Below, piece after piece: positions 17,571-26,896 of a DNA stretch of 64,000 nucleotides (its first letter is position 1; each line of letters begins with the position of its first letter). Source of the DNA: Betaproteobacteria bacterium SCN2 (GTDB lineage: Bacteria; Pseudomonadota; Gammaproteobacteria; Burkholderiales; Thiobacillaceae); the NCBI GenBank assembly GCA_008923285.1, contig WBSG01000001.1:62001-126000 (forward strand), given 5' to 3'. Below the pieces are notes generated by a model. That model saw nothing but the letters and a program-made list of their open reading frames with translations. It was not told the origin of the DNA and ran no database searches. The translations under genes were made by a program, and so were the position numbers.

Positions 17571-18893
17571 TCATGACTGTTGCGACTCGACCAGGCTTTC
17601 GGTCGTGTAGTAGTTGTTCCAGGCCCAGTCCAGCATCTCGCGGCTCAGTTCCGGGCGCTTGCCCTGGTATTTGGCGACGTCGAGCACCTGGCGCAGGATG
17701 TCGCGCGGCACGCAGGCGAGCAGCGGCCGGCCTTCGCGGTAGTGGTGCTGGTGCAGCAGGTAATGCAGGCTCTCTTCGCTGTAGGGAATCTGATATTCCT
17801 CGCAGACCTGCCGGAAGATTGCCCGGTAGTCGTTTTCGTCCAGCGCGGTGAGGTGGATCTTGTAGCCGAGGCGACGCAGGAAGGCCTCGTCCGCCAGTTC
17901 GGACGGCTTGAGGTTGGTGCTGAAGACGACGATGACGTCGAACGGCACCATGAATTTCTTGCCGTTGTGCAGGGTCAGGTAGTCCAGGTGCCGGTCCAGC
18001 GGCACGATCCAGCGGTTCATCAGGTCGCGCGCCTTGACCAGCTGGCGGCCGAGGTCGTCGATGATGAGCAGGCCGTTGTTGGCCTTCATCTGCGGCGGCA
18101 GGGTGTAAAAGCGCGAGCCCTCGTCGAAGTCAAGGTCCAGCATGGACAGTGTGAGCTCGCCGCCGGTCAGCACGATGGGGCGCTTGCACAGTACCCAGCG
18201 TTCGTCGCGGCGCGCGCGTTCGAGCTTGAACTCGACCACTGTTTCAGGGGCGACCGCCTTGTGCATCAGCGGGTCGTAGGCCTGGATGATTTCGTTGTCC
18301 ACCTGGATGGCGTGGGGGATGAAGACGTCGCCGGACAGGGCCTTGGCCATGTGCTCGGCGACGAAGGTCTTGCCCGAACCGGCCGGGCCGTACATGAAGA
18401 TGGCGCGGCCCGAGTTCATCGCGGCGCCGAAAATGTCCAGCACCGGCTGCTTGATGATGATGCCCTCGAAGGCCTTGCTCACGGCGCTGTTGGTGATCGG
18501 CAGGCCGGCCATGGACTGCGCGCGGATTTGCGCGATATAGGCGTCGAGCGGCACGGGGGCGGGGCCCGCGTACTGGCAGCGTGCCAGGTAGTCGTTGGCG
18601 CGCAGGCGGCCGAGGTCGGTCAGGTTGTAGATGATGCTGGCCTCGGCGTCGCTGCGGTGCGAGATTTCGCACAGGCGCTCGTTGCGCATGAAGGCCAGCA
18701 CAGGCTCCAGCACGGAAATCGGCAGATGGATGCGGCTGGCAAGCTCGGAAAGCTTGAGTTGGCCGCCGCGGTAGAGAATCTTGGCGATGAGTTCGAGGAT
18801 GAAGAAGAAACTCAGCCCGGTTTCTTCCAGCGTGCGGGGGGCCGGCATGAAGGTCGGCGTTGCCTCGGCCGCGGCACGGCTTGTTTCGCTCAC
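17571..18893 (-). CDS. AAA+ ATPase within the Tad locus
   Basis: A 440-residue cytoplasmic protein. Residues 25-110 look like a winged-helix-type region (ILYRGGQLKLSELASRIHLP, then a TDLGR motif). Residues about 130-400 form an AAA+ module with Walker A GPAGSGKT (about 169-176), Walker B LLIIDDLG (about 274-281) and a sensor-like FSTNL (about 317-321). It starts with GTG, with GGGAGA upstream. It is co-oriented between tadV and rcpC, 16 nt from rcpC. It is not one of the core Tad components I know. It could act in assembly, remodelling or regulation. Confidence 0.85.
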   Translation of the reverse strand: MSETSRAAAEATPTFMPAPRTLEETGLSFFFILELIAKILYRGGQLKLSELASRIHLPISVLEPVLAFMRNERLCEISHRSDAEASIIYNLTDLGRLRANDYLARCQYAGPAPVPLDAYIAQIRAQSMAGLPITNSAVSKAFEGIIIKQPVLDIFGAAMNSGRAIFMYGPAGSGKTFVAEHMAKALSGDVFIPHAIQVDNEIIQAYDPLMHKAVAPETVVEFKLERARRDERWVLCKRPIVLTGGELTLSMLDLDFDEGSRFYTLPPQMKANNGLLIIDDLGRQLVKARDLMNRWIVPLDRHLDYLTLHNGKKFMVPFDVIVVFSTNLKPSELADEAFLRRLGYKIHLTALDENDYRAIFRQVCEEYQIPYSEESLHYLLHQHHYREGRPLLACVPRDILRQVLDVAKYQGKRPELSREMLDWAWNNYYTTESLVESQQS

Positions 18894-18994
18894 GATTCTC
18901 TCCCTTGTCTAATTGTGTCCAGCCTTGGGAGCACAGTGCGACCGGCTGTTACAACCTCCGCAACCAGATGCACGCTCTTCGTTTTCAACATGGT

Positions 18995-19534
18995 TTACAG
19001 CATCGCAAAAAGCAAGTAGCCCAAGCTGCCGCAGGCGATGGCCACGGCATAGGGCAGGCGCGCCGCGGGCTGCAGTCGGACCGGGTCGCCCGAGCCGCTC
19101 GCGTCCAGTTCCCCGGGCCCCAGCTTGAGCATGACGAACAGGTTGCCGGCCAGCCTTTGCCTGACCTGGCTTTTGGCGGCGTAGATCAGTACCAGCAGTC
19201 CGCCGGCGAGCAGAGTGTACAGCACCATCCACAAGGCTGCCGGCACGCTGGCGCCGAAAGCGCCGGCCATGGCCATGAGCTTCACGTCACCGGCGCCCAT
19301 CAGGCGCAGCAGATTGACCGGCAGCAGGACCAGCAGGCCGGTCAGCGCCCCGGCCAGGGCCATGCCCAGGCCGGGCAGTCCCGATGCCGCGGCATGGAAG
19401 ACCAGCGCGGCGAGCAGTCCGGACAGAACGACTTTATTGGGGATGCGCCGCTCGCGGACATCCCAGTAGACCGCCGCTGCAAGGTGAGCTGCCAGCAGCA
19501 GCAGCAAAATCACGGGTGTCAAAGCAGCGGTCAT
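18995..19534 (-). CDS. tadV: TadV/CpaA prepilin peptidase
   Basis: A 179-residue polytopic aspartic protease of the GxGD type. The first catalytic Asp lies in YWDVRERRIPN (about residue 25), and the second lies in MGAGDVKL (about residue 82). About five to six hydrophobic helices are present. It cleaves Flp prepilins and the TadE/TadG-type pseudopilins. It lies between flp and the AAA+ ATPase, and 6 nt after the second flp gene. Confidence 0.93.
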   Translation of the reverse strand: MTAALTPVILLLLLAAHLAAAVYWDVRERRIPNKVVLSGLLAALVFHAAASGLPGLGMALAGALTGLLVLLPVNLLRLMGAGDVKLMAMAGAFGASVPAALWMVLYTLLAGGLLVLIYAAKSQVRQRLAGNLFVMLKLGPGELDASGSGDPVRLQPAARLPYAVAIACGSLGYLLFAML

Positions 19535-19540
19535 CGATAT

Positions 19541-19744
19541 TCATGGGCACTGAAGGTTTGCTACGCAAGTGGCGACATATGAAAACGTGTTTTCAAGCTC
19601 GGCGCCGACCGTTGTGACGGCGCCGACAATCACGACGGCTACGAGGACCCCGATCAGTGCGTATTCGATGGAGGTGATCCCTGCATCGGCATGGCACCAT
19701 GTCTTGAATGAGCGAATCCATTGCCGTGTCAGCGTAAGTAGCAT
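19541..19744 (-). CDS. flp: Flp-type prepilin (second copy)
   Basis: A 67-residue prepilin. A basic leader ends in G at DAGITSIEYALIG, giving a G/xxxxEY cleavage site followed by the hydrophobic segment VLVAVVIVGAV. The C-terminus has two cysteines (CVANLQC) absent from the other copy. It is 6 nt before tadV and 92 nt after the first flp gene. Confidence 0.92.
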   Translation of the reverse strand: MLLTLTRQWIRSFKTWCHADAGITSIEYALIGVLVAVVIVGAVTTVGAELENTFSYVATCVANLQCP

Positions 19745-19836
19745 TTTCTCGCAGTGACTTTGTGTACGTTATACACCCACGCCCGCACCGTACCCGGGCG
19801 AGCGTGGGTCGCTCAAAGAGCTGCTACGGCTGATTA

Positions 19837-20043
19837 TCAAGTGCCGCCGCCGCCAGCACCGCTGTTTGCGTCTTGCAGGGTGTTGCCGATGGTGGTGAAG
19901 GTCTGGCTGACTTCTTCACCGACCAGCGTCACGGCCGCAATGATGACCACGGCGATGAGGGCAGCGATCAGCGCGTATTCGATGGCGGTCACGCCTTCTT
20001 CGTCACGCAGGAACTGCTGCATTTTGTTCCACAGTGTTTTCAT
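19837..20043 (-). CDS. flp: Flp-type prepilin (first copy, start of Tad locus)
   Basis: A 68-residue prepilin with leader ending EEG, then VTAIEYALIAALIAVVII, and a short tail ending in a Gly-rich AGGGGT. Cleavage by TadV after G is expected, giving the major pilin of about 50 residues. An AGGAGA ribosome site lies 8 nt upstream of the ATG. As first gene it likely has the main promoter in 20044-20171, and in other Tad loci it is the most strongly expressed. Confidence 0.93.
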   Translation of the reverse strand: MKTLWNKMQQFLRDEEGVTAIEYALIAALIAVVIIAAVTLVGEEVSQTFTTIGNTLQDANSGAGGGGT

Positions 20044-20171
20044 GATGTCTTCTCCTGACTCGATAGCAGTTGCAAATTACACGCCCTTGTTGACGCATAA
20101 GAGAGAGGTCTCCCTGAACCAAACATAGCAAAGGGAGCAAAAAATAACCATGCCCGCAACGCAAAATTGTA

Positions 20172-21257
20172 CTAAGGTCGTAGTCTTTCGTTGGTTGGCA
20201 CGGTTTTGGCGCGTGGCGCATGCCTTTGCCAGCGGCCGACCAGCCACCAGATCAGCCAGGCGCCAAGCGCGCCGGCATAGCCGTCGAGGGCATAGTGCCA
20301 GGCGAGGTGGATGGAACCGATGAAGACGACGAGCGCATAGCCCGTCAGCATTATGCCTGCCGTCCGCGAGTGGCCCCAGCCAAACAAGGCCATCAGGACG
20401 GCGATGGCCACGTGCATGCTGGGCATGGCGGAAATGCCGCTGCCGACTGCGGCGCCTTTGTTCTGGTAGTTTTCCCACAGCATTTGCTGCAGTTCCAGGG
20501 TCGGGACAGGCACCGATTCGCTGGCTGACCGCAGATAGTCCATCAGGGCAGCAAATGGCCCCGTGCCGTTGACGGTCGCCGGGTCGAAGCAGGGGCCCAT
20601 CGACGAGAAAGCCATGGCGCCGAACGTGCCCAGCACGATCCAGGTCAGCAGGAAGCTCAGCAGGAACCGCATGCGCAGGACGGCGTTGCCGGTGTCGAAG
20701 ATCTGCAGCATCAGCAGCACGTACATGATGAGATACCACAGGTTGTAAAGAAAATTGATGCCTGCGGTGACCATCGGATAGCCCAGCACGGGCTGCAGCA
20801 GGGTCCAGGGATGATGTCCGCCGTGCAGCAGGTAGTCCCAGCGGATGAAAAAGGCGTCCCAGGTGTAAGGGCTGATCACGGGAATGGTGGCCTTCACAAA
20901 CGAAAAGGCGACGGCGAACACCGGGATCAGCAACAGCACGGGTGCGATGGGCAGCAAGCGCTGCGGGGCCAGGAAGGCTTTCAGGCTGGACAGCAGATGC
21001 AGGGTAAGGCGCCGTGGGCGGACAAAAATCATCACCCGGATGGCATGCCAGCAAAAAGCCAGCGCCAGCGGGATCGCCAGGGTCACGAAATAGGCCGCCA
21101 GCAGGTTGGGCCAAAGCTTGTAAGGCAGGTCGTACAGGCCGGATACGGCGACGGCGGCCGCACCGTAGCAGAGTATCAGCCCGATCAGGATGGCGTGGTC
21201 GCGGACGCCGGCTGAAAACGCGGTGAGGGCAGACTGCCCGGGGCCAGGGTAAGACAT
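20172..21257 (-). CDS. PAP2-superfamily membrane phosphatase
   Basis: A 361-residue polytopic protein (about seven to nine helices) with PAP2 motifs near the C-terminus: AMPSMHVAIAV and SIHLAWHYALDG, which hold the catalytic His and the supporting His/Asp. The sequence resembles the inositolphosphotransferase-type (Aur1/Ipt1-like) PAP2 subgroup. Substrate is unknown; lipid phosphate or phospholipid head-group chemistry is expected. It lies on the same strand as flp, 128 nt upstream, but is probably a separate unit. A small gene lies 28 nt upstream. Confidence 0.8.
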   Translation of the reverse strand: MSYPGPGQSALTAFSAGVRDHAILIGLILCYGAAAVAVSGLYDLPYKLWPNLLAAYFVTLAIPLALAFCWHAIRVMIFVRPRRLTLHLLSSLKAFLAPQRLLPIAPVLLLIPVFAVAFSFVKATIPVISPYTWDAFFIRWDYLLHGGHHPWTLLQPVLGYPMVTAGINFLYNLWYLIMYVLLMLQIFDTGNAVLRMRFLLSFLLTWIVLGTFGAMAFSSMGPCFDPATVNGTGPFAALMDYLRSASESVPVPTLELQQMLWENYQNKGAAVGSGISAMPSMHVAIAVLMALFGWGHSRTAGIMLTGYALVVFIGSIHLAWHYALDGYAGALGAWLIWWLVGRWQRHAPRAKTVPTNERLRP

Positions 21258-21285
21258 GTGGATCGGTGGTTCGGGTGCTTGTTGG

Positions 21286-21453
21286 CTAGCGTAACCAGCC
21301 GATAATACCGTTTATGACCGCCGACAGACCTTCATAAACAGGAATGGCCCACCAGCCGGCGATATCAATGCCGAAGCCCAAGCCCAGAATGATACTTAAT
21401 GCCGCATACAGCAGCACCAGCTTGAAGACCAGTGAAGATTGATTGTCTTTCAT
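21286..21453 (-). CDS. 55-residue membrane microprotein
   Basis: A reading frame of 56 codons starting ATG at 21453. It encodes a charged start (MKDNQSS), a hydrophobic helix (LVFKLVLLYAALSIILGLG) and a second moderately hydrophobic part with WW and a C-terminal GWLR. An AAGATAAG element lies just upstream of the ATG. It fills the space between the PAP2 gene (28 nt downstream) and the divergent membrane gene (36 nt away). I do not recognise it; a membrane location is predicted. Confidence 0.5.
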   Translation of the reverse strand: MKDNQSSLVFKLVLLYAALSIILGLGFGIDIAGWWAIPVYEGLSAVINGIIGWLR

Positions 21454-21488
21454 GGCTTATCTTTAGCACATAAAATCCGCGGCCTACC

Positions 21489-23444
21489 GTGATTTCATCC
21501 ACCAACAGTCCGTCCCCGGACATGCTTTCCCCCCGCAGCCGCGAATCGGCACAGACGCTCGCCCTGTTGCCGGCTTTGCTCATCGCGGCCGCGATGTGGC
21601 TGCTGACCCGGCCTTATCACGGCATCTGGCATGACGGTCGGTTCTACGCCGTGCAGGCCCTGCACAGGCTTTATCCCGAGCGCTATGCGCAGGACGTGTT
21701 CTTTCTTTACGGGTCGCAGGACGATTTCACGCTGTTCGGCGCCATCCAGGCCTGGCTGAGCGCTTTCCTGGGCGTGGATGCCGCCGTGCTGCTGCTCGTC
21801 GTTACCGGCGCGGCGCTGTGGCTGTATGCCCTGCTGCAACTGCTGCGGCGCTGGCTATCGGCATTGCCGCTGGCCGCCAGCGCGGTGCTGGTGCTGGCGC
21901 TGGATTCGCGTTACGCGGGGTTTGATCTCCTTTCCTATGGGGAGGGTTTCGCTACGCCGCGCGTCCATGCCGAAGCCCTCGTGCTGCTGGCCCTGTCGTG
22001 GTGGTTCGATGGCCGCAGACGCATGGCCTGGTGCGCGGTGGCGCTGGCCGGCCTGCTGCATCCGCTGATCGCCCTGGCCGGGGTGGGGGTCTTTGCCTGG
22101 GCGCTGCTGCGGGGCCGCATCGGGCGCCCTGCGCTGCTGTGGCTGGCGCTCCTGTCGGCGGGCTTGCTGGGCCTGCAGTTCCTGCGGTGGAGCGGTCTCA
22201 GCCCTTGGCTCGACCCGGCCTGGAAGGCGCTGGTCGAACTGCGCAGCCCCTTCGTGTTTCCGCAGTTGTGGCCCTGGAGCGACTGGCTGCGGCTGCTGCT
22301 GGATGTCTCGCTGCTGTGGCTGGCGTCGCGGCATCTGGCCGGCGAGCCGGGCAGGCTGGCGGCCTGGGTGCTGCCGGTGCTGGCGCTGGCCATATTGTGG
22401 TCGCTGGCCGCGGGCGCGCTGGGCGTGCAACTGGCCGTCGCCGCGCAACTGCAGCGGGTGCAGTGGCTGGCGCATCTGCTGGCGCTGGCGCTGGCCCTTC
22501 CGCTTTGTCTGGAATTGTGGCGCGCGCAGGGCTGGGAGCGCTATCTTGCCGTTGCGGCGGCAGCCAGCCTGGTGTTTCCGCTCAACCTGGGCGGCCTGGC
22601 GCTGCCTGTCCTGTACGGGCTGTATCGCTGGGCGTGCTTCCGCTTTCCCGGCAGGGCTCCCGCTGGCGGCCTGCCGCTGGTCCTGTCCATGAGCATTCCG
22701 CTGACGGGGCTGGCCTTGTGGCTGTTTTATTTTGCCGCCGGCCTGTCTTTGCTCAGCGCCGTAGCGGGGCGTCCGCCCTGGCTGATCGTCCTGGGCGAAA
22801 TGCCGGTGGCGGCCGGCCTGCTGTTTCTCGGGCATGCGGCTTTGCGGCGGGTCCGGGCGGACAAGGCCTGGCCGTGGCTGTACGGGGCGGGCCTGCTGGC
22901 GGTCGGCGCGCTTTACTGGGACGTGCGCAAACCCTGGAGCGCGGATTACGGCCAGCCCGAGCGCGCGGCGGCGATCGCGCCGGTGCAGGCCATGATCCCC
23001 GACCATGCCGTCGTCTATTGGGAAAGCGCCGTCTTCGTGGCATCCGATAACCTGGCCAGGCTGGATCGCGGCGTGGATCGCAGCTGGTTCTGGCTCAGGC
23101 GTGCGAACTACGCGTCCTTCGACCAGGCCGCAGGCAGCATCTTCTATCGCGAAACGGCAATGGAAACGGCACGCCGGGCGGCACATTTGCGCCAGTGGGG
23201 GTTTCGCGACGGCAATCTCGACTGGCAGGCGCGCGTAAAGCCGCCGCACAAGCTGCGGCTGAGCCCGGCAAGGCTGCATGGCGTATGTGCGGATCCGGTG
23301 CTGGATTACGTGATCACCGATTCCAGGCTGGCCGAGGCGGGCCTGAGTTTCGTCGATCCGCAGACCGAAAGAAGATTCAGCGTTTACGACTGCCGGCCGT
23401 TGCGGCAAGGGGCGAACGAGAATGGCGCCAGGCAGGACGATTAG
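21489..23444 (+). CDS. Large polytopic membrane protein, family not recognised
   Basis: A 651-residue protein with about 12 predicted membrane helices, very rich in Leu, Ala and Trp. There is an extracytoplasmic-type loop after helix 1 (GIWHDGRFYAVQALHRLYPERY) and a C-terminal soluble domain from about residue 500. The layout is like GT-C type glycosyltransferases or other lipid-linked sugar proteins, but I cannot find a catalytic Asp motif with confidence. The GTG at 21489 gives the longest form; ATG at 21522 is possible. It overlaps the GtrA-like gene by 23 nt, suggesting joint action in cell-envelope glycan work. Confidence 0.7.
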   Translation: MISSTNSPSPDMLSPRSRESAQTLALLPALLIAAAMWLLTRPYHGIWHDGRFYAVQALHRLYPERYAQDVFFLYGSQDDFTLFGAIQAWLSAFLGVDAAVLLLVVTGAALWLYALLQLLRRWLSALPLAASAVLVLALDSRYAGFDLLSYGEGFATPRVHAEALVLLALSWWFDGRRRMAWCAVALAGLLHPLIALAGVGVFAWALLRGRIGRPALLWLALLSAGLLGLQFLRWSGLSPWLDPAWKALVELRSPFVFPQLWPWSDWLRLLLDVSLLWLASRHLAGEPGRLAAWVLPVLALAILWSLAAGALGVQLAVAAQLQRVQWLAHLLALALALPLCLELWRAQGWERYLAVAAAASLVFPLNLGGLALPVLYGLYRWACFRFPGRAPAGGLPLVLSMSIPLTGLALWLFYFAAGLSLLSAVAGRPPWLIVLGEMPVAAGLLFLGHAALRRVRADKAWPWLYGAGLLAVGALYWDVRKPWSADYGQPERAAAIAPVQAMIPDHAVVYWESAVFVASDNLARLDRGVDRSWFWLRRANYASFDQAAGSIFYRETAMETARRAAHLRQWGFRDGNLDWQARVKPPHKLRLSPARLHGVCADPVLDYVITDSRLAEAGLSFVDPQTERRFSVYDCRPLRQGANENGARQDD

Positions 23445-23850
23445 GGGCGAGTTCGTCCGCTACGCCATGGTCGGCGGACTGGCATTTGTCGCCGACTTCG
23501 CCGCGCTGGCCCTGCTGGTCAGCGGGCTTGGCATGCATTACCTGGCGGGCGCCTTCTTCGCCTTCATGCTGGGCATCTGGGTCAACTACCTGCTGTCCGT
23601 GCGCTGGGTGTTCGCCTTTCGCGCCATCGGTCACCGCCGCGGCGCCGAGTTCACCCTGTTCCTGGTCGTGGGCGTGGCCACGCTGGCGATGTCGCTCGCA
23701 CTGATGGCGGTGCTGGTCGACTGGGCCGGCATGCATTACCTGTGGGCCAAGGCGGTGGCGGCCGTCTTCACCCTGCTGGCGAATTTCGCCGGCCGCCGCC
23801 TGCTGCTGTTTACCGACTGGCGCCGCTGGCTGGGGGGCCGGGATGGCTGA
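23422..23850 (+). CDS. GtrA-family membrane protein
   Basis: A 142-residue protein with four hydrophobic helices and the GtrA pattern: FVRYAMVGGLAFVADFAAL at the start and FTLLANFAGRRLLLF at the end. GtrA proteins are proposed to flip polyprenyl-linked sugars or assist glycosyltransferases. It overlaps the 651-residue membrane protein gene by 23 nt, suggesting translational coupling. Confidence 0.85.
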   Translation: MAPGRTIRGEFVRYAMVGGLAFVADFAALALLVSGLGMHYLAGAFFAFMLGIWVNYLLSVRWVFAFRAIGHRRGAEFTLFLVVGVATLAMSLALMAVLVDWAGMHYLWAKAVAAVFTLLANFAGRRLLLFTDWRRWLGGRDG

Positions 23851-23904
23851 TGCCGCGGCTTCTTCCGGGCCTTGCCGGGCGGGGGCTGCCGGCCGCAAGT
23901 TGTT

Positions 23905-23933
23905 TTGACAGAACCGGTTGAAAACACTAGAAT
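23905..23933 (+). promoter_or_regulatory. Sigma-70 promoter for tRNA-Met
   Basis: TTGACA (23905-23910), a 17-nt spacer and TAGAAT (23928-23933), close to consensus and 15 nt before the mature tRNA 5' end. Confidence 0.85.
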
Positions 23934-23948
23934 TTCGCCCTTTCGTGT

Positions 23949-24025
23949 GGTGATGTAGCTCAGTTGGTTAGAGCGGCGGATTCATAACCCGCAGGTCGGC
24001 AGTTCAATTCTGCCCATCACCACCA
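23949..24025 (+). tRNA. tRNA-Met (CAU)
   Basis: A 77-nt cloverleaf including encoded CCA. The acceptor stem GGTGATG pairs with CATCACC. The D-arm is GCTCAGTTGGTTAGAGC, the anticodon loop TTCATAA (anticodon CAT), and the T-loop TTCAATT. The base of the anticodon stem has an A-C mismatch. A CAU anticodon could be elongator Met or lysidine-modified Ile2; the sequence resembles betaproteobacterial elongator Met as I remember it. It is 41 nt upstream of miaB. Confidence 0.93.
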
Positions 24026-24066
24026 TTTCTTCTCCTGCCCTCAGTCTCATAACTGCCCGGCGACCC

Positions 24067-25404
24067 ATGACCACTCCCAAAAAAGTCTTCATCAAGACCT
24101 TCGGCTGCCAGATGAACGAGTACGACTCGGACAAGATGGCGGACGTGCTGCACGCCGCGGAACGCTTCGAGAAAACCGACAACCCCGAAGAAGCCGACGT
24201 GATCCTGTTCAACACCTGCTCGGTGCGCGAGAAAGCGCAGGAAAAGGTGTTTTCCGACCTGGGCCGGGTGCGCGGACTGAAGGCGAAGAACCCCGATCTC
24301 ATCATCGGCGTGGGCGGCTGCGTGGCGAGCCAGGAGGGCGCGGCCATCGTCTCGCGCGCCAATTATGTCGACGTCGTGTTCGGTCCGCAGACCCTGCACC
24401 GGCTGCCGGAATTGATCGCCAGGCGGCGCGAGACCGGACGTGCCCAGGTCGACATCAGCTTTCCCGAGATCGAGAAGTTCGACCATCTGCCGGCCGCGAA
24501 GGTCGAAGGCGCCACCGCCTTCGTCTCCATCATGGAAGGCTGCTCCAAGTACTGCACCTTCTGCGTGGTGCCCTACACCCGCGGCGAGGAAGTCTCGCGT
24601 CCGTTCGATGACGTGATTGCCGAAGTGGCCCAGCTCGCCGAGCAGGGAGTGAAGGAAATCACCCTGCTGGGGCAGAACGTCAACGCCTACCGCGGTCGCA
24701 TGGATGACGGGGAGATTGCCGATTTCGCCTTCCTGCTCGAATGCGTGCACGAAATTCCCGGCATCGAACGTATCCGCTACACCACCAGCCATCCGCGCGA
24801 AATGACCGAGCGGCTGATCGCCTGCTATGAAAAGCTGCCCAAGCTGGTGTCGCACCTGCACCTGCCGGTGCAGGCGGGTTCCGACCGCATCCTCGCCGCC
24901 ATGAAGCGCGGCTACACGGCGCTGGAATACAAGAGCCTGGCGCGGAAGCTGAAGGCCGCGCGCCCCGACCTGTGCCTGTCCTCGGATTTCATCGTCGGCT
25001 TCCCCGGCGAGACCGATGCCGATTTCGAGGCCACCATGAAGCTGATCGAGGAGGTCGGCTTCGATGCCTCGTTTTCCTTCATCTACAGCAAGCGCCCGGG
25101 CACGCCGGCTGCGGATTTGCCCGACGACGTGCCGCATGCGGTGAAGCAGGCGCGGCTGGAACGATTGCAGGCGGTCATCAACGCCGCCGCCCAACAGGTC
25201 AACCAGAACATGCAAGGCACGCTGCAGCGCGTGCTGGTCGAGGGCGTGTCGAAGAAGGACGCGGCCGAATTGATGGGCCGTACCGACAACAACCGCATCG
25301 TCAATTTCAAGGGCCAGCCGCGGCTGATCGGGCAGTTCGTCAACGTCACGATCACCCAGGCCCTTCCCCACAGCTTGCGCGGAGACATCGCCATCCATGA
25401 CTGA
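24067..25404 (+). CDS. miaB: tRNA methylthiotransferase MiaB
   Basis: A 445-residue radical-SAM methylthiotransferase that adds a methylthio group to i6A37 in tRNAs reading UNN codons. It has the N-terminal UPF0004 domain with three cluster cysteines (TFGCQMN, NTCSVRE, GGCVASQ), radical-SAM motif CSKYCTFC (about 157-164) and a C-terminal TRAM domain. Length is typical. It starts the miaB-phoL-ybeY-corC group and overlaps phoL by 8 nt. Confidence 0.97.
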   Translation: MTTPKKVFIKTFGCQMNEYDSDKMADVLHAAERFEKTDNPEEADVILFNTCSVREKAQEKVFSDLGRVRGLKAKNPDLIIGVGGCVASQEGAAIVSRANYVDVVFGPQTLHRLPELIARRRETGRAQVDISFPEIEKFDHLPAAKVEGATAFVSIMEGCSKYCTFCVVPYTRGEEVSRPFDDVIAEVAQLAEQGVKEITLLGQNVNAYRGRMDDGEIADFAFLLECVHEIPGIERIRYTTSHPREMTERLIACYEKLPKLVSHLHLPVQAGSDRILAAMKRGYTALEYKSLARKLKAARPDLCLSSDFIVGFPGETDADFEATMKLIEEVGFDASFSFIYSKRPGTPAADLPDDVPHAVKQARLERLQAVINAAAQQVNQNMQGTLQRVLVEGVSKKDAAELMGRTDNNRIVNFKGQPRLIGQFVNVTITQALPHSLRGDIAIHD

Positions 25405-26338
25405 ACTGATCGACATCGACTTCAAGCCGGTGGACAACCACCGGCTGGCCATTTTGTGCGGGCCGATGGACGAGAACCTGCGCCAGATCGAGACGGCCTA
25501 TGACGTGCTGATCCGCCGCCGCGGCAGCCGCTTTTCCGCCACTGGCGCGCGCGCGCATGACGCCATCGCCGCGCTCGAGCATTTCTACAACAAGTCGCAC
25601 GAAGACCTCACCCTGGACGACATCCAGCTCGGCCTGGTGGAGCTGTCGCGCGGTGCGGAGGACGAGGCCGGCCCGACACTGCGCACGCGCCGCGCCGATC
25701 TCAAGCCGCGCACGCCCGGCCAGGCGGTGTATCTCGATCAGATCCAGAGCCACGACATCACTTTCGGCATCGGTCCGGCCGGTACCGGCAAGACCTATCT
25801 CGCCGTGGCCTGCGCGGTCGATGCGCTGGAGCGCGATGCGGTGAAGCGCATCGTGCTGACGCGCCCGGCGGTGGAAGCGGGCGAGCGCCTGGGCTTTTTG
25901 CCCGGCGACCTGGCGCAAAAGGTCGATCCCTACCTGCGCCCGCTGTATGACGCCCTCTATGACCTGATGGGCTTCGACAAGGTGATGAAGCTGATCGAGC
26001 GCAACACCATCGAAGTCGCGCCGCTCGCTTTCATGCGCGGCCGCACGCTCAACCATGCCTTCATCATCCTCGACGAGGCGCAGAACACCACGCCCGAGCA
26101 GATGCAAATGTTCCTGACCCGCATCGGTTTCGGCGCCAGGGCGGTGGTGACCGGCGACATCACCCAGATCGACCTGCCCAAGGGCATCAAGAGCGGGCTC
26201 AGGGACGCGGCCGAGGTTCTGTCCGACGTGCGCGGCATCGCCTTCACCCAGTTCACCAAGGAAGACGTGGTGCGCCACCCGCTGGTCGCGCGCATCGTCG
26301 ATGCCTATGCCAAGAACCGCAAGGCGCGCGAGCACTAG
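25397..26338 (+). CDS. phoL: PhoH-like ATPase PhoL
   Basis: A 313-residue P-loop protein of the PhoH family (YbeZ type). Walker [12 protein letters not shown] lies near residues 130-140, and Walker B is in [11 protein letters not shown]. It is associated with RNA metabolism and is functionally linked to YbeY, with which it is nearly always adjacent. It overlaps miaB by 8 nt upstream and the ybeY frame by 38 nt downstream. Confidence 0.95.
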   Translation: MTELIDIDFKPVDNHRLAILCGPMDENLRQIETAYDVLIRRRGSRFSATGARAHDAIAALEHFYNKSHEDLTLDDIQLGLVELSRGAEDEAGPTLRTRRADLKPRTPGQAVYLDQIQSHDITFGIGPAGTGKTYLAVACAVDALERDAVKRIVLTRPAVEAGERLGFLPGDLAQKVDPYLRPLYDALYDLMGFDKVMKLIERNTIEVAPLAFMRGRTLNHAFIILDEAQNTTPEQMQMFLTRIGFGARAVVTGDITQIDLPKGIKSGLRDAAEVLSDVRGIAFTQFTKEDVVRHPLVARIVDAYAKNRKAREH

Positions 26339-26780
26339 GCCGGCGTTCTCGCTGGCGGTGCAGTATGCCAGCGAAGCGGAGGGTATCCCGCAACGCCAGC
26401 AGTTCCGCCGCTGGGTGGCCGCCGCCCTGCTGTCGCCCGCGCACATCACCCTGCGCATCGTTGACGCGGACGAGGGCCGCATGCTCAATCGCGATTACCG
26501 CGACAAGGACTACGCCACCAATGTGCTGACCTTCGCCTATGGCGAGGAAGACGGCGTGCTCGCCGGCGACATCGTGCTGTGCGCGCCGGTGGTGGAGAAG
26601 GAGGCGCGCGAGCAGGGCAAGACACTGCGCGCGCACTACGCCCATCTCGCCGTGCATGGCGTGCTGCACATGCAGGGCTACGACCACGAGGCCGAACCCG
26701 AGGCGCGCGAGATGGAGGCGCTGGAGGTGGAAATATTGCGCCGCCTGAGGTTTAATAACCCCTATTCCGCTCCAGAATAG
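26301..26780 (+). CDS. ybeY: Endoribonuclease YbeY
   Basis: A 159-residue zinc-dependent protein needed for 16S rRNA 3' maturation and ribosome quality control. The zinc-binding motif [11 protein letters not shown] (H-x3-H-x5-H) is complete near the C-terminus, and [12 protein letters not shown] matches the family core. The ATG at 26301 lies inside phoL; ATG at 26307 is an equal alternative. The long overlap supports coupling to phoL. Confidence 0.94.
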   Translation: MPMPRTARRASTRPAFSLAVQYASEAEGIPQRQQFRRWVAAALLSPAHITLRIVDADEGRMLNRDYRDKDYATNVLTFAYGEEDGVLAGDIVLCAPVVEKEAREQGKTLRAHYAHLAVHGVLHMQGYDHEAEPEAREMEALEVEILRRLRFNNPYSAPE

Positions 26781-26840
26781 GGGCGATACTCTGTCGACCG
26801 TGCCGCGCCTGATATGAACCGGACGGGACAAAGTGAGCAA

Positions 26841-26878
26841 AGCCAAGCCGGCTAATTGATTTGGCGGCTTGGCTTTAT
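26841..26878 (+). terminator. Inverted repeat between ybeY and corC, possible weak terminator
   Basis: A perfect 10-bp inverted repeat (AGCCAAGCCG at 26841-26850, CGGCTTGGCT at 26865-26874) with a 14-nt loop and a short TTATT tail. The tail is weak, so it may attenuate rather than end transcription before corC (start 26897). Confidence 0.5.
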
Positions 26879-26896
26879 TCACTCCGCAATTCATAC

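Noticed and set aside
20130-20146. Possible sigma-54 promoter upstream of the first flp gene (minus strand TGG...TTGC)
   Set aside because: The distance between GG and GC is 9 nt instead of the required 10, and the CACG part is missing.
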